DNA from: Enorma phocaeensis
Lineage (GTDB): Bacteria; Actinomycetota; Coriobacteriia; Coriobacteriales; Coriobacteriaceae
NCBI RefSeq assembly: GCF_016901575.1
Contig: NZ_JACJKQ010000016.1
Span: forward strand, 1 to 53,658
DNA length: 53,658 bases
Direction of reading: 5' to 3'
Of this stretch, positions 23,073-31,862 are shown one piece after another. A program made the translations under genes and the position numbers. The notes beneath the pieces were generated by a model. The model was given only the letters and a program-made list of their open reading frames with translations, had not been told where the DNA came from and ran no database searches. Every line of letters starts with the position of its first letter. Positions within the stretch are counted from its first letter, which is position 1.

Positions 23073-24212
23073 ATGGACCAGAAGCTGTTCCGCTACGACA
23101 TCGTCGCCGAAGACCCTACGACCCACGCCCGCGCCGCCGTGCTGCATACGCCGCACGGCGACATCGAGACCCCCATCTTCATGCCGGTGGGCACCAAGGC
23201 GACGGTCAAGGGCGTCCCGTGGGAGACGGTCAAGGAGCTCGGCGCCCAGATCGTGCTTTCCAACACCTATCATTTGGCGATGCGTCCCGGCGCAGACCTC
23301 ATCGAGGAGATGGGCGGCCTGCATGACTTCATGAACTGGCACGGTCCCATCCTCACCGACTCGGGCGGCTTTCAGGTATTCAGCCACGGCGACGCGGTGA
23401 AGCTCACCGATGACGGCGTCCGTTTCATTGCGACCGACTACGACGGCAGCCACGTGTTCTGGACCCCCGAAGACAACATGGCGATCGCCCAGAAGCTGGG
23501 GAGCGACATCTGCATGCAGCTCGACCAGTGCCCGGGATACCCCGCGACGCGCAAGTTTGTGGAGCGCGCCGTCGAGCTTTCCAGCATGTGGGCGGAGCGC
23601 TGCTATAAGGCGCATACCCGCCCCGACCAGGCACTGTTCGGCATCGTCCAGGGCGGCATGCATCTGGACCTCCGCCTGCGCAGCCTGCGCCATCTCGAGG
23701 AGTGCGGCGATTTCCCGGGGTACGGCATCGGCGGGTACTCGGTGGGCGAGGACCACGAGACCATGTTCGAGACGCTTGCCCCGTTGGCTTCGGAGCACAT
23801 GCCCCGGACCAAGCCCCGCTACCTCATGGGTGTGGGCAATCCCACCACGCTCGTGCGCGGCGTCGCATGCGGCATCGACATGTTTGACTGCGTGCTCCCC
23901 ACGCGTACCGGCCGCATGGGGTCGGCGTTCTCAAGCGAGGGTCGCCTCAACTTCCGCAACGCCAAGTTTGCGCGCGACCCGCGTCCCGTGGACGAGCGCT
24001 GCACCTGCCCGGTCTGCACGGGCGGCTACTCGCGCGCGCACATCCGCCACATGATTACGCAGAAAGAGATGCTCGGCGGCATCCTGCTGTCGATGCATAA
24101 CATCTACTACCTGCTGAACCTTATGAAGGAGGCCCGCCAGGCCATCATCGAGGGCCGCTACGGCGCCTTTGTGAGGGACTGGATGGATTCGCCCGCCGCC
24201 GCCGACTACTAA
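23073..24212 (+). CDS. tgt: Queuine/preQ1 tRNA-guanine transglycosylase Tgt
   Basis: Tgt exchanges guanine-34 of GUN-anticodon tRNAs for preQ1. In 379 residues the base-recognition Asp lies in ILTDSGGFQVFSHG, and the substrate loop reads GGYSVGE. The nucleophilic Asp lies in GIDMFDCVLPTRTGRMG. Zinc is held by CTCPVCTGGYSRAHIRHM. The N-terminus has the normal VLHTPHGDIETPIFMPVGTKATVKG. The ATG follows GCGAGGAGACCC. A TATACT -10-like box lies about 70 bases upstream. It acts before QueA and QueH in the same pathway. Confidence 0.97.
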   Translation: MDQKLFRYDIVAEDPTTHARAAVLHTPHGDIETPIFMPVGTKATVKGVPWETVKELGAQIVLSNTYHLAMRPGADLIEEMGGLHDFMNWHGPILTDSGGFQVFSHGDAVKLTDDGVRFIATDYDGSHVFWTPEDNMAIAQKLGSDICMQLDQCPGYPATRKFVERAVELSSMWAERCYKAHTRPDQALFGIVQGGMHLDLRLRSLRHLEECGDFPGYGIGGYSVGEDHETMFETLAPLASEHMPRTKPRYLMGVGNPTTLVRGVACGIDMFDCVLPTRTGRMGSAFSSEGRLNFRNAKFARDPRPVDERCTCPVCTGGYSRAHIRHMITQKEMLGGILLSMHNIYYLLNLMKEARQAIIEGRYGAFVRDWMDSPAAADY

Positions 24213-24300
24213 TGGGTTGCATGGGGACGGGGTCGTTTCGTCCCACCAATGGATGATGGGCGCGCGCCTGGGAGCCTGCGACAGGGCGCCTGGGCGCGCG

Positions 24301-25029
24301 TCATGCCTCTTTCGCACGAGGGGAGCTGCTGCTGTTTTTTCCATGCTCCCAGGAAAAGGCAATCGCCGCTGGTCCAAGCATGACCGCGGCGCCGAGCAAA
24401 AGCTGGACATTGCTGCTTGCGGCGGCGCCTAAAAGCAGGCCTGCCGCGGAGATGCCGCAGGCGGCTCCGAGCCATAGCGTCCAAAACCAGCGGCAGATGA
24501 ATCGCAGGGCGCGGTCGGCTCGGCTGCCCGGGTGAGCCGACGCAAGGCTTGCGAAGGCAATCATCTGGCGGATGCTGGCAAGGCCTGCCTTGCGCGCGAT
24601 GATGAGAAGCCAAACGGTGCCGATCGCGAAGACCCCCAAGCGAAACGCGGCGAACGGCCTTGTGAAATCCTCGCTTGCCGCCCCGCCGGCAAAGACGGCG
24701 GTCGCGGCATTGATGGCGATGGAGACAAGCTGCGTGCTCAAGAGGATGGCGGCGGCGCAGACAAGCTCGCGGCGCGTGGCGAGCGCGCGATCATGGACGA
24801 CGGCGGCGTCTCCGCCCAAGAGGCTGTCGACCGTCGTGCCGCACGCCTCTGCGATGCGTTTCAAGGCGTATGCGTCGGGCGTGGTGCGCGAACGTTCCCA
24901 ATTGGACACCGTCTGCCTGCTCACGCCGACCAGCCGGGCAAGCGCCTCCTGGCTGAGCCCGGCTGCCGCTCGGCTCTGCTTGATGCGCTCGCCAATGGCC
25001 AACGATGTCTGCGCGCCCTCCGCTCCCAT
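24301..25029 (-). CDS. XRE-family regulator with membrane-embedded C-terminal domain
   Basis: The 242-residue protein carries a complete XRE helix-turn-helix at about 10-65 (IGERIKQSRAAAGLSQEALARLVGVSRQTVSNWERSRTTPD), then a GTTVDSLLGGD end. After a linker it has four hydrophobic helices (about 90-112, 125-148, 180-202 and 205-225). Such membrane-tethered XRE proteins are common in Firmicutes and Coriobacteriia and may sense membrane stress; the targets are unknown. ATG 25029 follows GGGGAGGAGGCTGCC. Upstream, CGTTT and AAACG arms (25101-25121) form a small dyad that could be its operator. It is 133 bases downstream of glgB on the same strand but separated by a terminator. Confidence 0.85.
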   Translation of the reverse strand: MGAEGAQTSLAIGERIKQSRAAAGLSQEALARLVGVSRQTVSNWERSRTTPDAYALKRIAEACGTTVDSLLGGDAAVVHDRALATRRELVCAAAILLSTQLVSIAINAATAVFAGGAASEDFTRPFAAFRLGVFAIGTVWLLIIARKAGLASIRQMIAFASLASAHPGSRADRALRFICRWFWTLWLGAACGISAAGLLLGAAASSNVQLLLGAAVMLGPAAIAFSWEHGKNSSSSPRAKEA

Positions 25030-25131
25030 GGCAGCCTCCTCCCCGCAGGCTTTGGTTGCAGCCATCGTAGCCGAGCGGGGGGAGAAATGTCTGCAAAAAA
25101 CGTTTGACATCAGGCGAAACGGTTCGAAAAA

Positions 25132-25158
25132 GGCGCCTTTGCCCCGCGGGGCGGCGCC
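25132..25158 (-). terminator. Terminator of glgB
   Basis: GGCGCC arms enclose the palindrome GCCCCGCGGGGC. On the minus strand the stem is followed directly by TTTTTCG. It starts 5 bases beyond the glgB stop, so it should cleanly separate glgB from the XRE gene. Confidence 0.8.
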
Positions 25159-25162
25159 GCGG

Positions 25163-27088
25163 CTATCCAAGAAGCACCAGCATGCCTGAGTGGGGTGCGA
25201 GCGTGCAGACGAGAGACGCCCCTTCGGGGCCGGCTTCCAGCGAGCAGCGGGACGTGCCGTCGGGCGTCGCGCCGCCGAAACGCTGCCAGTCGCTATCGAT
25301 CAGCACCCGGCAGGATGCCTCGTCGGCGCCCTTCGCGTCGTCAGATGGAGCGGCGCGCGGCATCGTTTCCGCGGCGTCGGCGCCCAGCGAAACGCGCCAG
25401 CCCGCATGCTCGCGCTCGTCGGCGTTGATGAGGCAGGCGACGCGCTCCACGGAGCCGCCTGCCAGGCTGCCTCGGCGCACGAACGCATAGAGCAGGCGCT
25501 CCTCCTCGTGGCAGTCGAGCCACTCGAATCCATCCCTCTCGAAGTCGCGCTGCCAGAGGGCGGGATGCTCGAGATAGACGTGCGAGAGCTCGGCCATATA
25601 GCGCCGGAACGCATCGTGGACGGGAAAGTCCAGCAGGCACCAGTCCTGCTCGCGCGACTCGTCCCATTCGCGCAGCTGCGCGAACTCGGACCCCATGAAG
25701 AGGAGCTTCTTGCCCGGATGCGCCGCCATGTACAGGTAGAGGCAGCGCGCCTGGGGGAATTTGCCCTCGTAGCCGCCGTGCATCTTTTGGGCGATGGTCG
25801 CCTTGCCGTGCACGTTCTCGTCGTGGGAGAGCGCCAGCAGATGCCGCTCGTTGTAGTAATACATCATCGAGAACGTGAGCTTATGGTAGTTGGCGCGGCG
25901 CTCCGAGGCGGGCATCTGGAAAAACGAAAGCGTGTCGTGCATCCATCCCAGGTCCCATTTATAGTCGAAGCCGAGCCCGCCCGCGTCCACCGCTGCGGTG
26001 ACGCCGGGGTAGGTGGTGGAGTCCTCGGCGATGAGCAGGCGCTCGGGAAAGCGCTCCTTGAGCCCCGCGTTCATGGTCTTCAAGAAGCCGACGGTATTGC
26101 CGTTGACCCCACGCCGCTCATCGCCCTGCCAGTAGATGAGTCGGCTCACGGCGTCCATGCGCAGGCCGTCGAATCCATAGGTCTCCATCCAGAACGCGGC
26201 GGAGGACTGCAGAAAGCTTCGCACTTCGCCGCGCGAGTGCATGAAGTTCATGCTTCCCCATTCGCTCACGCCCACCGCCTCATGCGGGTACTCAAAGAGC
26301 GCCTCGCCGGTGAAGCGGGCGAGGCCGTAGGCGTCGCATGCGAAGTGGACCGGCACGAAGTCCAGGATCACCGCGATGCCTGCTCGATGCAGGGTGTCGA
26401 TGAGCTCCATGAGGTCCGCGGGCGAGCCGTAGCGGCTGGTGGCGGAGAAGAACCCCGTGTCCTGGTAGCCCCAGCTCTCGTCGGCGGGGTGCTCGAGGAT
26501 CGGCATGAATTCCACGGCGTTCATGCCTGCCTGCGTGAGATAGGCTGCGAGCGGCTCGGCGATCTCGCGGTAGGTGGGAAAGCGTTCGGGATCGGTTTCG
26601 CTGCGGCGCCACGAGGCCAGGTGCAGCTCGTAGATGTTGAGCGGACGGTCGTGTCGGAGCGCCTCGCGCCTGCGGCTCGCCCAGCCTCCGTCGTCGCGGC
26701 GCGCGGCGATGGATTCCAGGTCGCAGACGATCGAGCGATGCGCGGGGCGAAGCTCCATGGCAAAGCCAAAGGGGTCGCAATGGTCGGTAAAGGTGGCGCC
26801 CGAGGCGTCGGGGGAGTGATGGATGCGGAGTTCGTAGCGGTCGCCTGCGCGGGCTTCGGCAACGGCGGCATCGAAGAAGTTGCCATCGTAGGCGCGGGCG
26901 CAGGGGATCGCGGCTGCCTGCCCGGCAGGGTCCCCCTCATGGGAGAGCAGTATCTCGACGCCATGGGCGCCGGGGGCAAAGACCCTAAACGCCACGCCGC
27001 CGCCCGGCAACAGGTGGGCTCCCAACATGCCATGCGCATCAAAGGATGTTCCCTGATAGAACGCCTGAAGATCCACGATGCCCTCCAT
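25163..27088 (-). CDS. glgB: 1,4-alpha-glucan branching enzyme GlgB
   Basis: GlgB introduces alpha-1,6 branches during glycogen synthesis. The 641-residue protein has an N-terminal CBM48-like beta domain (about 20-125) and a GH13 barrel. Catalytic motifs are clear: DGLRMDAVSRLIYW (nucleophile Asp), LIAEDST (acid Glu) and LSHDENVHGK, with AVEFMPILEHPADESWGYQ and VPVHFACD as further family marks. The C-terminal beta domain (about 540-641) contains an acidic insertion. ATG 27088 lies directly behind GGGAGGA, closer than usual; GTG 27076, preceded by GGAGGG, is an equally good start. It is a single gene; other glycogen genes are not in the window. Confidence 0.95.
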   Translation of the reverse strand: MEGIVDLQAFYQGTSFDAHGMLGAHLLPGGGVAFRVFAPGAHGVEILLSHEGDPAGQAAAIPCARAYDGNFFDAAVAEARAGDRYELRIHHSPDASGATFTDHCDPFGFAMELRPAHRSIVCDLESIAARRDDGGWASRRREALRHDRPLNIYELHLASWRRSETDPERFPTYREIAEPLAAYLTQAGMNAVEFMPILEHPADESWGYQDTGFFSATSRYGSPADLMELIDTLHRAGIAVILDFVPVHFACDAYGLARFTGEALFEYPHEAVGVSEWGSMNFMHSRGEVRSFLQSSAAFWMETYGFDGLRMDAVSRLIYWQGDERRGVNGNTVGFLKTMNAGLKERFPERLLIAEDSTTYPGVTAAVDAGGLGFDYKWDLGWMHDTLSFFQMPASERRANYHKLTFSMMYYYNERHLLALSHDENVHGKATIAQKMHGGYEGKFPQARCLYLYMAAHPGKKLLFMGSEFAQLREWDESREQDWCLLDFPVHDAFRRYMAELSHVYLEHPALWQRDFERDGFEWLDCHEEERLLYAFVRRGSLAGGSVERVACLINADEREHAGWRVSLGADAAETMPRAAPSDDAKGADEASCRVLIDSDWQRFGGATPDGTSRCSLEAGPEGASLVCTLAPHSGMLVLLG

Positions 27089-27337
27089 TCCTCCCGGCGT
27101 GAGCCAAAATAATAGATAAGCGTCTAATAATGGACTACTATAGAGAATATCAGGGCAGGAGCAGCGCGGGCATCGTCGCTTGGCCGGGGATGTCAAATAC
27201 TGGACGATGCTGCAGAAGTGACTAGCGGACTTGACGGTTCGCCGGCGTGTTGCTGGCGGCATGGCTCATGCAGCCGTCAGGATGGATCGGCGGTCCTCCT
27301 GTCGACAGGCGCGGATACCCACGGAAGGGGGCACCCG

Positions 27338-27874
27338 ATGGATCTGAGAGAGCGTAAGACGCGCCGCAGCATTCGCGAGGCGTTTCTGGAGCTGTTGGAG
27401 ACCAAGCCGCTCGAACGCATCACCGTGAAGGAGCTCGCTGCCCGCGCCGAGATCAGCAAGGCGACGTTCTATCTGCACTATCACAGCGTCTTCGACCTCT
27501 CGGAGGCGCTCCAGCGCGAGCTGGTGGACGACGTGGTGACCCATATCCTTGCCGAATGCGACCCCCTTACAGGGTCGACGGACCTGGTGGTCGAGCTGTT
27601 CGAGGCGTTTGACGAGCGACGCGAGCTCGTCGACCTCCTGTTTTCGCGCAACGGCTCGTTTGCGTTGGCGGCGCGCATCGAGGACGCGATCCGGGAACGC
27701 ATCCTGGAGCAGGAGCCCTCGCTGCGCGACGACGTGCGCTTCAACACGCTTTTGACCTACCAGGTCCAGGGAGGGTATTGGGCCTATTCAACCAATCGCC
27801 GCAAGTTTCAGGCGGCAGACGTGGTCGGCGTCATCGCGGAGGCGTCGAGCGCGGTCACGAGCCTCATGCGATAG
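27338..27874 (+). CDS. TetR/AcrR-family transcriptional regulator
   Basis: The 178-residue protein has a TetR helix-turn-helix at about 8-55: RRSIREAFLELLETKPLERITVKELAARAEISKATFYLHY. The C-terminal ligand domain is short and helical and belongs to no subgroup I can name. The ATG follows GGAAGGGGGCACCCG. It lies 81 bases upstream of the LOG-family gene, with the PARG-like gene beyond; all three point the same way. It may control them, but no shared inverted repeat is obvious. Confidence 0.88.
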   Translation: MDLRERKTRRSIREAFLELLETKPLERITVKELAARAEISKATFYLHYHSVFDLSEALQRELVDDVVTHILAECDPLTGSTDLVVELFEAFDERRELVDLLFSRNGSFALAARIEDAIRERILEQEPSLRDDVRFNTLLTYQVQGGYWAYSTNRRKFQAADVVGVIAEASSAVTSLMR

Positions 27875-27954
27875 CGGGCGGGCTGTACGCGGGTGTCGCT
27901 GGGTACCATGGTTTCGGGGCGATCGCGCCTAAACTCCGAGTAGAGAGGACCGCC

Positions 27955-28839
27955 ATGGCCACAGATATCGACACGCGTGACCACGAGATTGTATCAGGCG
28001 ACGCCGCGCACAACGCGGACGCGGCTTCCGCTCCGAGCACCGAGGGGGAGGCCCGCGTCGAGCAGCCGCGCGCCGACGCCGCCGCTTCGGACGACGATGC
28101 CTGCGACGAGGCGTCGGGGCGCGTGTATCACCGCGGCCCGGTCATCATGCGCGGCAACATGATTCCCACGGACAACACCTACGCGAACCTGCTCGCCCCC
28201 GAGAAGTCGACCGACTGGCTCCACATGGATCCTTGGCGCGTGCTGCGCATCCAGGCGGAGTTTGTAGACGGCTTTGGGGCCCTGGCAGAGATCGGTCCGG
28301 CGGTGGCGATCTTCGGGTCGGCCAGGACCGATCGCCGCGACCCCATGTACAAGGCTGCGCGCCGCTGCGGGCGCATGCTTGCCGAGGCGGGCGTCGCCAC
28401 CATCACGGGCGGCGGTCCGGGCATCATGGAGGCGGCGAACCGCGGCGCCTTCGAGCGCGGAGGCACCTCGGTGGGGCTTGGCATCGAGCTGCCGCACGAG
28501 CAGGGCATCAACCGCTGGGTGAACCTCGGCATGACCTTCAGGTACTTCTTTGTGCGCAAGACCATGTTCGTGAAGTACTCAGAGGGCGCCATCGTGTTCC
28601 CGGGAGGCTTCGGTACGCTCGACGAGATGTTCGAGCTGCTGACGCTCGTACAGACGCACAAGGTTGCCCGCACGCCGGTGGCGCTGGTGGGCCGCGACTA
28701 CTGGGCGGGCCTGTTCGACTGGATCGAGGGCACCCTCAAGGCCGAGGGCATGATCTCCGAGCTCGACCAACAGCTGGTGAAGATCACCGACGACATCGAG
28801 GAGGCGGTGGCGGTGGCGCTGAGCGGCATTCGCAGGTGA
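27955..28839 (+). CDS. LOG family nucleotide 5'-monophosphate nucleosidase-like protein
   Basis: The 294-residue protein has both LOG (lysine decarboxylase-like) signatures: ATITGGGPGIMEAANRGAFE and GAIVFPGGFGTLDEMFELL. The Rossmann segment begins with AVAIFGSARTDRRDPMY near residue 118. Characterised relatives release ribose-5-phosphate from AMP, GMP or cytokinin nucleotides; none is a true decarboxylase. Residues 1-60 are a low-complexity acidic extension. ATG 27955 follows AGAGAGGACCGCC. A PARG-like ADP-ribose-binding protein follows 75 bases downstream, suggesting shared work on adenine nucleotides. Confidence 0.9.
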   Translation: MATDIDTRDHEIVSGDAAHNADAASAPSTEGEARVEQPRADAAASDDDACDEASGRVYHRGPVIMRGNMIPTDNTYANLLAPEKSTDWLHMDPWRVLRIQAEFVDGFGALAEIGPAVAIFGSARTDRRDPMYKAARRCGRMLAEAGVATITGGGPGIMEAANRGAFERGGTSVGLGIELPHEQGINRWVNLGMTFRYFFVRKTMFVKYSEGAIVFPGGFGTLDEMFELLTLVQTHKVARTPVALVGRDYWAGLFDWIEGTLKAEGMISELDQQLVKITDDIEEAVAVALSGIRR

Positions 28840-28914
28840 GAGCTCGACATTGAGATTCTTGGGTCCGATGGGCTAGGATGGATGGCAAGAAAACCTGGCG
28901 AGAAAGGTGACATT

Positions 28915-29856
28915 ATGGCGGAACGTACTGGCGGACGCTCGTTTGGAGGGCGCAGCAATCCGCGGCGCGATGCGCGTCGCGCGGCGGCGGAGCGGCATAC
29001 CGAGGAGGTTGCGCGTCGCTGCGCAAAGGATATCGAGCGCTCGCTTGCCGGTGTCGTGAGCTTCGATGGCTTCCCTGAGGTCGAGGTCGCCGAGCCTGTC
29101 GTGCCTGAGGTCACGGTGGTTGCCGAAGACGCCTCCGCCGCCATTATCGAGAACGGACGAGGGTACGCGCAGTTCTGCGACCTCGCGGTGCTCGACTTCG
29201 CATCGTTCGTGACCCCCGCGGGTGGCTACATTCGCGGCGCATGGGCGCAGGAGCAGGCGCTCTGCGCTGATTCCTACCTGCACAACGTGCTCGACGAGCA
29301 GCGCGACTGGTATGCCGAGAACCGCCACCGCAACATCAACTGCGAGCTGTACCGCAACCGGGCGCTCGTGGTTCCCGCCGTGCGCTTCGAGCGCGACCAC
29401 GTGCACGCCTATGCCGACGTCATCGTCGCCGCGGCGCCCAACGCCAAGAGGGCGCGTGATGAATACCATGTGGACGAGAGCACCCTGCTGGCGGCCATGC
29501 GCGAGCGCATCCGCTTCGTCCTCGCCATCGTCGACAAGCTCGGTCGCGACAAGGTGGTGCTGGGCGCCTACGGCTGCGGCGCGTTTGGCTGGGATGCCGA
29601 GCAGGTCGCCGAGATGATGCGCGAGGAGCTCGCAGGCGGATCCCATGCCGTGAAGCAGGTGATCATCGCCGTGCCCCGAACGCGCTACGACGACAACCTC
29701 GCCAAGTTCGAGCACGCGTTTTCGGCATTTCCCGAGAAGCCCCAGACCAGCTATGCCGAGGCAGCGGCGGCTGCCGCCGAGGAGCGCCGGGCGCAAGAGG
29801 CGGCTGCGGCAAGCGATGACGACGAGGACGAGGACGACTGGCGCAAGTATCTGTGA
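28915..29856 (+). CDS. TIGR02452/PARG-like macrodomain protein with altered catalytic loop
   Basis: The 313-residue protein matches the microbial poly(ADP-ribose) glycohydrolase family. It has an N-terminal RRDARRAAAERHTEEVARR helix, the core LAVLDFASFVTPAGGYIRGA, WAQEQALCADSYLHNVL, a D-V-I-V-A-A-A-P-N strand, and VVLGAYGCGAFGWDAEQVAEMM. The catalytic signature is usually GGG followed by QEE. Here it reads A102-G-G and Q112-E113-Q114, so the second Glu, which is essential for hydrolysis in studied PARGs, is Gln. It may bind ADP-ribose without cleaving it. The C-terminal 35 residues are Ala-rich and acidic. ATG 28915 follows GAAAGGTGACATT. A strong terminator follows. Confidence 0.85.
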   Translation: MAERTGGRSFGGRSNPRRDARRAAAERHTEEVARRCAKDIERSLAGVVSFDGFPEVEVAEPVVPEVTVVAEDASAAIIENGRGYAQFCDLAVLDFASFVTPAGGYIRGAWAQEQALCADSYLHNVLDEQRDWYAENRHRNINCELYRNRALVVPAVRFERDHVHAYADVIVAAAPNAKRARDEYHVDESTLLAAMRERIRFVLAIVDKLGRDKVVLGAYGCGAFGWDAEQVAEMMREELAGGSHAVKQVIIAVPRTRYDDNLAKFEHAFSAFPEKPQTSYAEAAAAAAEERRAQEAAAASDDDEDEDDWRKYL

Positions 29857-29900
29857 CGCAGCCGACGACTCGATCTTCAAGCGCAGGGCGCAGACATGGG

Positions 29901-29935
29901 AAGGGGCCGGCATCCCAGAAGGATGCCGGCCCCTT
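29901..29935 (+). terminator. Strong terminator after the PARG-like gene
   Basis: AAGGGGCCGGCATCC and GGATGCCGGCCCCTT form a perfect 15-base stem with the loop CAGAA. Little T-run follows beyond the TTG. It ends the TetR-LOG-PARG segment and could also stop the convergent HdeD-like transcript. Confidence 0.85.
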
Positions 29936-30001
29936 GTGCATGGATGCGCTTCGCTGGCGGGCGCGTCGTCAGCCGCGCGAGGATCGTGTCCCGATGGGCT
30001 C

Positions 30002-30592
30002 TCAGCGCTCGATCTTCTTGATCGAGACGCCTTCGACGACGAGCGTGATGCCTCCGACGACGAGGTAGGCGGCGATGAGGTAGCTCAGCGCGAGGCTCGT
30101 CGCGAGCGGCATGAAGATGAACGCGATGCCGAGGATGATGTTCAGGATGCCGGTTGCCGTGCTCATGGAAGAGGTCGGAATCTGGTAGAAGCGCATTTGG
30201 CGCGAGAACGAGATCCGCTCGATGCCGGTCATGATGAGCAAGAACGAGAGCAGGTAGACGATGGCCCCTGCCATGACGCTCGCAGGCAGCGCGAGCAGAA
30301 GCACACCGAGCACGGCGTTAAGAATGCCGGTCGCCAGCTGGGCGCCGTTCCGGAAGAACTCGGGCGTCTGTATATACGCTGCGAACTGTCCGATACCGTG
30401 TACGATGAGGACGACTGCAATTGCTGTCTGGATGAAGAGGTAGGTGCCGATGGGCGCCGCAATGGCGGCGACGCCTGCGAGCGCAAGGATGATGCCTAAG
30501 ACGATCATGCCCGCCTTCGCGCGGCCTGCGGTCTTGTTCCAGCGCTCGATATAGTCGTTGACGTAGTCGTGGTTCGAGTCGTACCAGTTCAT
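30002..30592 (-). CDS. HdeD family (DUF308) membrane protein
   Basis: The 196-residue protein has six predicted membrane helices in three pairs, as in HdeD/DUF308: AGMIVLGIILALAGVAAIAA, YLFIQTAIAVVLIVHGIGQF, GILNAVLGVLLLALPASVMAG, VYLLSFLLIMTGIERI, TGILNIILGIAFIFM and LIAAYLVVGGITLVVEG. HdeD of E. coli is linked to acid resistance; general function is unknown. The ATG follows AAGGAGTTCCTT. The leader contains a GCTCCC/GGGAGC dyad (about 30618-30646). It is divergent from the tyrosine phosphatase gene. Confidence 0.9.
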   Translation of the reverse strand: MNWYDSNHDYVNDYIERWNKTAGRAKAGMIVLGIILALAGVAAIAAPIGTYLFIQTAIAVVLIVHGIGQFAAYIQTPEFFRNGAQLATGILNAVLGVLLLALPASVMAGAIVYLLSFLLIMTGIERISFSRQMRFYQIPTSSMSTATGILNIILGIAFIFMPLATSLALSYLIAAYLVVGGITLVVEGVSIKKIER

Positions 30593-30718
30593 AAGGAACT
30601 CCTTACATATAAGAAAGGCTCCCCGACGAAGTGCCTGTCAGGGAGCGCGTTGGTATCTCTCTTCTACCCGTGGCATCTGCCGATAACAGGGTGCGGGCCT
30701 TTTGCCGCAAGTACATAT

Positions 30719-30737
30719 TTTGCACACATTGTGCAAA
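30719..30737. promoter_or_regulatory. Perfect dyad in the hdeD-like/phosphatase intergenic region
   Basis: TTTGCACA, spacer CAT, TGTGCAAA: a 19-base symmetric site near the middle of the 346-base divergent gap (30593-30938). The gap is visibly richer in A and T than its surroundings and holds no gene. The site looks like an operator for a dimeric regulator that could control one or both genes. Confidence 0.55.
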
Positions 30738-30938
30738 GGCTGCGCTTGTTGACGCAATATCAATAACGTAGGCGTGTCCTCACGCTGGCTGATGGCCGTG
30801 CTGGTCTCGTCATAATGCTTGTAGACAACGTGATGGTCATTACCCGCCGCTTACCCGCGACTCACATGTTCCTGTCATAATGGCCGCGAAACCACATAGT
30901 TGCAGAGAGCCCGACGAGCGGGCGGAGAGGGGAGACAT

Positions 30939-31862
30939 ATGGCGGTGGCCAGCGGCAGCGATCATCAGGCGTTTGCGGGGGTGCCTGGAAGCGGGGCAGC
31001 CTCGCAAGAGGTCGAGGAGAGGATCGCCCGTCGCATCGCAGAGATTCGCGCCGACTCCCCCGTTCCGGTGGACCTGCCCGATGCGGTGGGGCCGAAGGGC
31101 CGAGAGACCTATGGCTTGATCGACTTTGCCGGTCTGCCCAATACGCGCGACCTCGGCGGTCTTGTCGGTGCCGACGGTCGCCGCATCAAGCCGGGGCTGT
31201 TGCTGCGCTCCGGAGCGCTTTGCATAGGCGACGCGTCGGATATCGCGCGCCTGCACGACGCCTATCACCTTGGGCTCGTCGTCGATCTGCGGAATGGGCA
31301 CGAGCTTGTGGAGCTGCCGGACCCCATGGAGGCGTTTCCGGAAGCACGCTTCATCCATGCCGACATCCTTGCCCGCAGCGCCGAGGGCATCACGCAGGAG
31401 CAGGGTACGCGGGACAAGATTTCCAGCCAGCGCGCCGAGCTTGACCGCGCGGCCCAGACGGAAGACGACGATTCGTTTATGCGCAAGATGTATAAGTATC
31501 TTCTGTTGAGCGAGTCGGGCCGCAGCGGCTATCGATCGCTGCTGCGCGGCATCATCGACTGCAAAGGCGGCGCGGTGCTCTGGCACTGCCATGTTGGACG
31601 CGACCGCTGCGGCATGGCGTCGGCTCTTGTGGAGACGGTTCTTGGCGTCGGCTGGCAGGACATCGTTTCGGATTATCTCGCGACGAACATCTTCACCGAC
31701 AACGAGTTCACCTATACCTATCCCGCGTCGCTGCGCTACATCGACTCGGCCCGCGAGGGCGTGGAGAGCGAGTGCGGCGGCTTCATGGGATACATCGAAG
31801 ACGTCCTCGGCGTGACTCCGTCAGAAGTCGAGCTTTTGCGGGAGCGGTATCTGGAACCGTAG
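30939..31862 (+). CDS. Tyrosine-protein phosphatase (Y_phosphatase3 type)
   Basis: The 307-residue protein has the layout of bacterial dual-specificity phosphatases related to lipid phosphatase LipA of Listeria: FAGLPNTRDLGG, LLLRSGAL and LVVDLRNGHEL. The P-loop is WHCHVGRDRCG, with nucleophile Cys217 and the Arg six positions later. The Thr that usually ends the loop (DRTG) is Cys here. No signal peptide is seen, so it acts in the cytoplasm on phosphotyrosine or phosphoinositides. ATG 30939 follows GAGAGGGGAGAC. Its stop lies inside a hairpin shared with the convergent yaaA gene. Confidence 0.9.
   Translation: MAVASGSDHQAFAGVPGSGAASQEVEERIARRIAEIRADSPVPVDLPDAVGPKGRETYGLIDFAGLPNTRDLGGLVGADGRRIKPGLLLRSGALCIGDASDIARLHDAYHLGLVVDLRNGHELVELPDPMEAFPEARFIHADILARSAEGITQEQGTRDKISSQRAELDRAAQTEDDDSFMRKMYKYLLLSESGRSGYRSLLRGIIDCKGGAVLWHCHVGRDRCGMASALVETVLGVGWQDIVSDYLATNIFTDNEFTYTYPASLRYIDSAREGVESECGGFMGYIEDVLGVTPSEVELLRERYLEP

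Noticed and set aside
25190-27112. A 640-codon plus-strand frame opposite glgB
   Set aside because: Shadow frame without motifs; GlgB catalytic residues on the other strand settle the coding strand.
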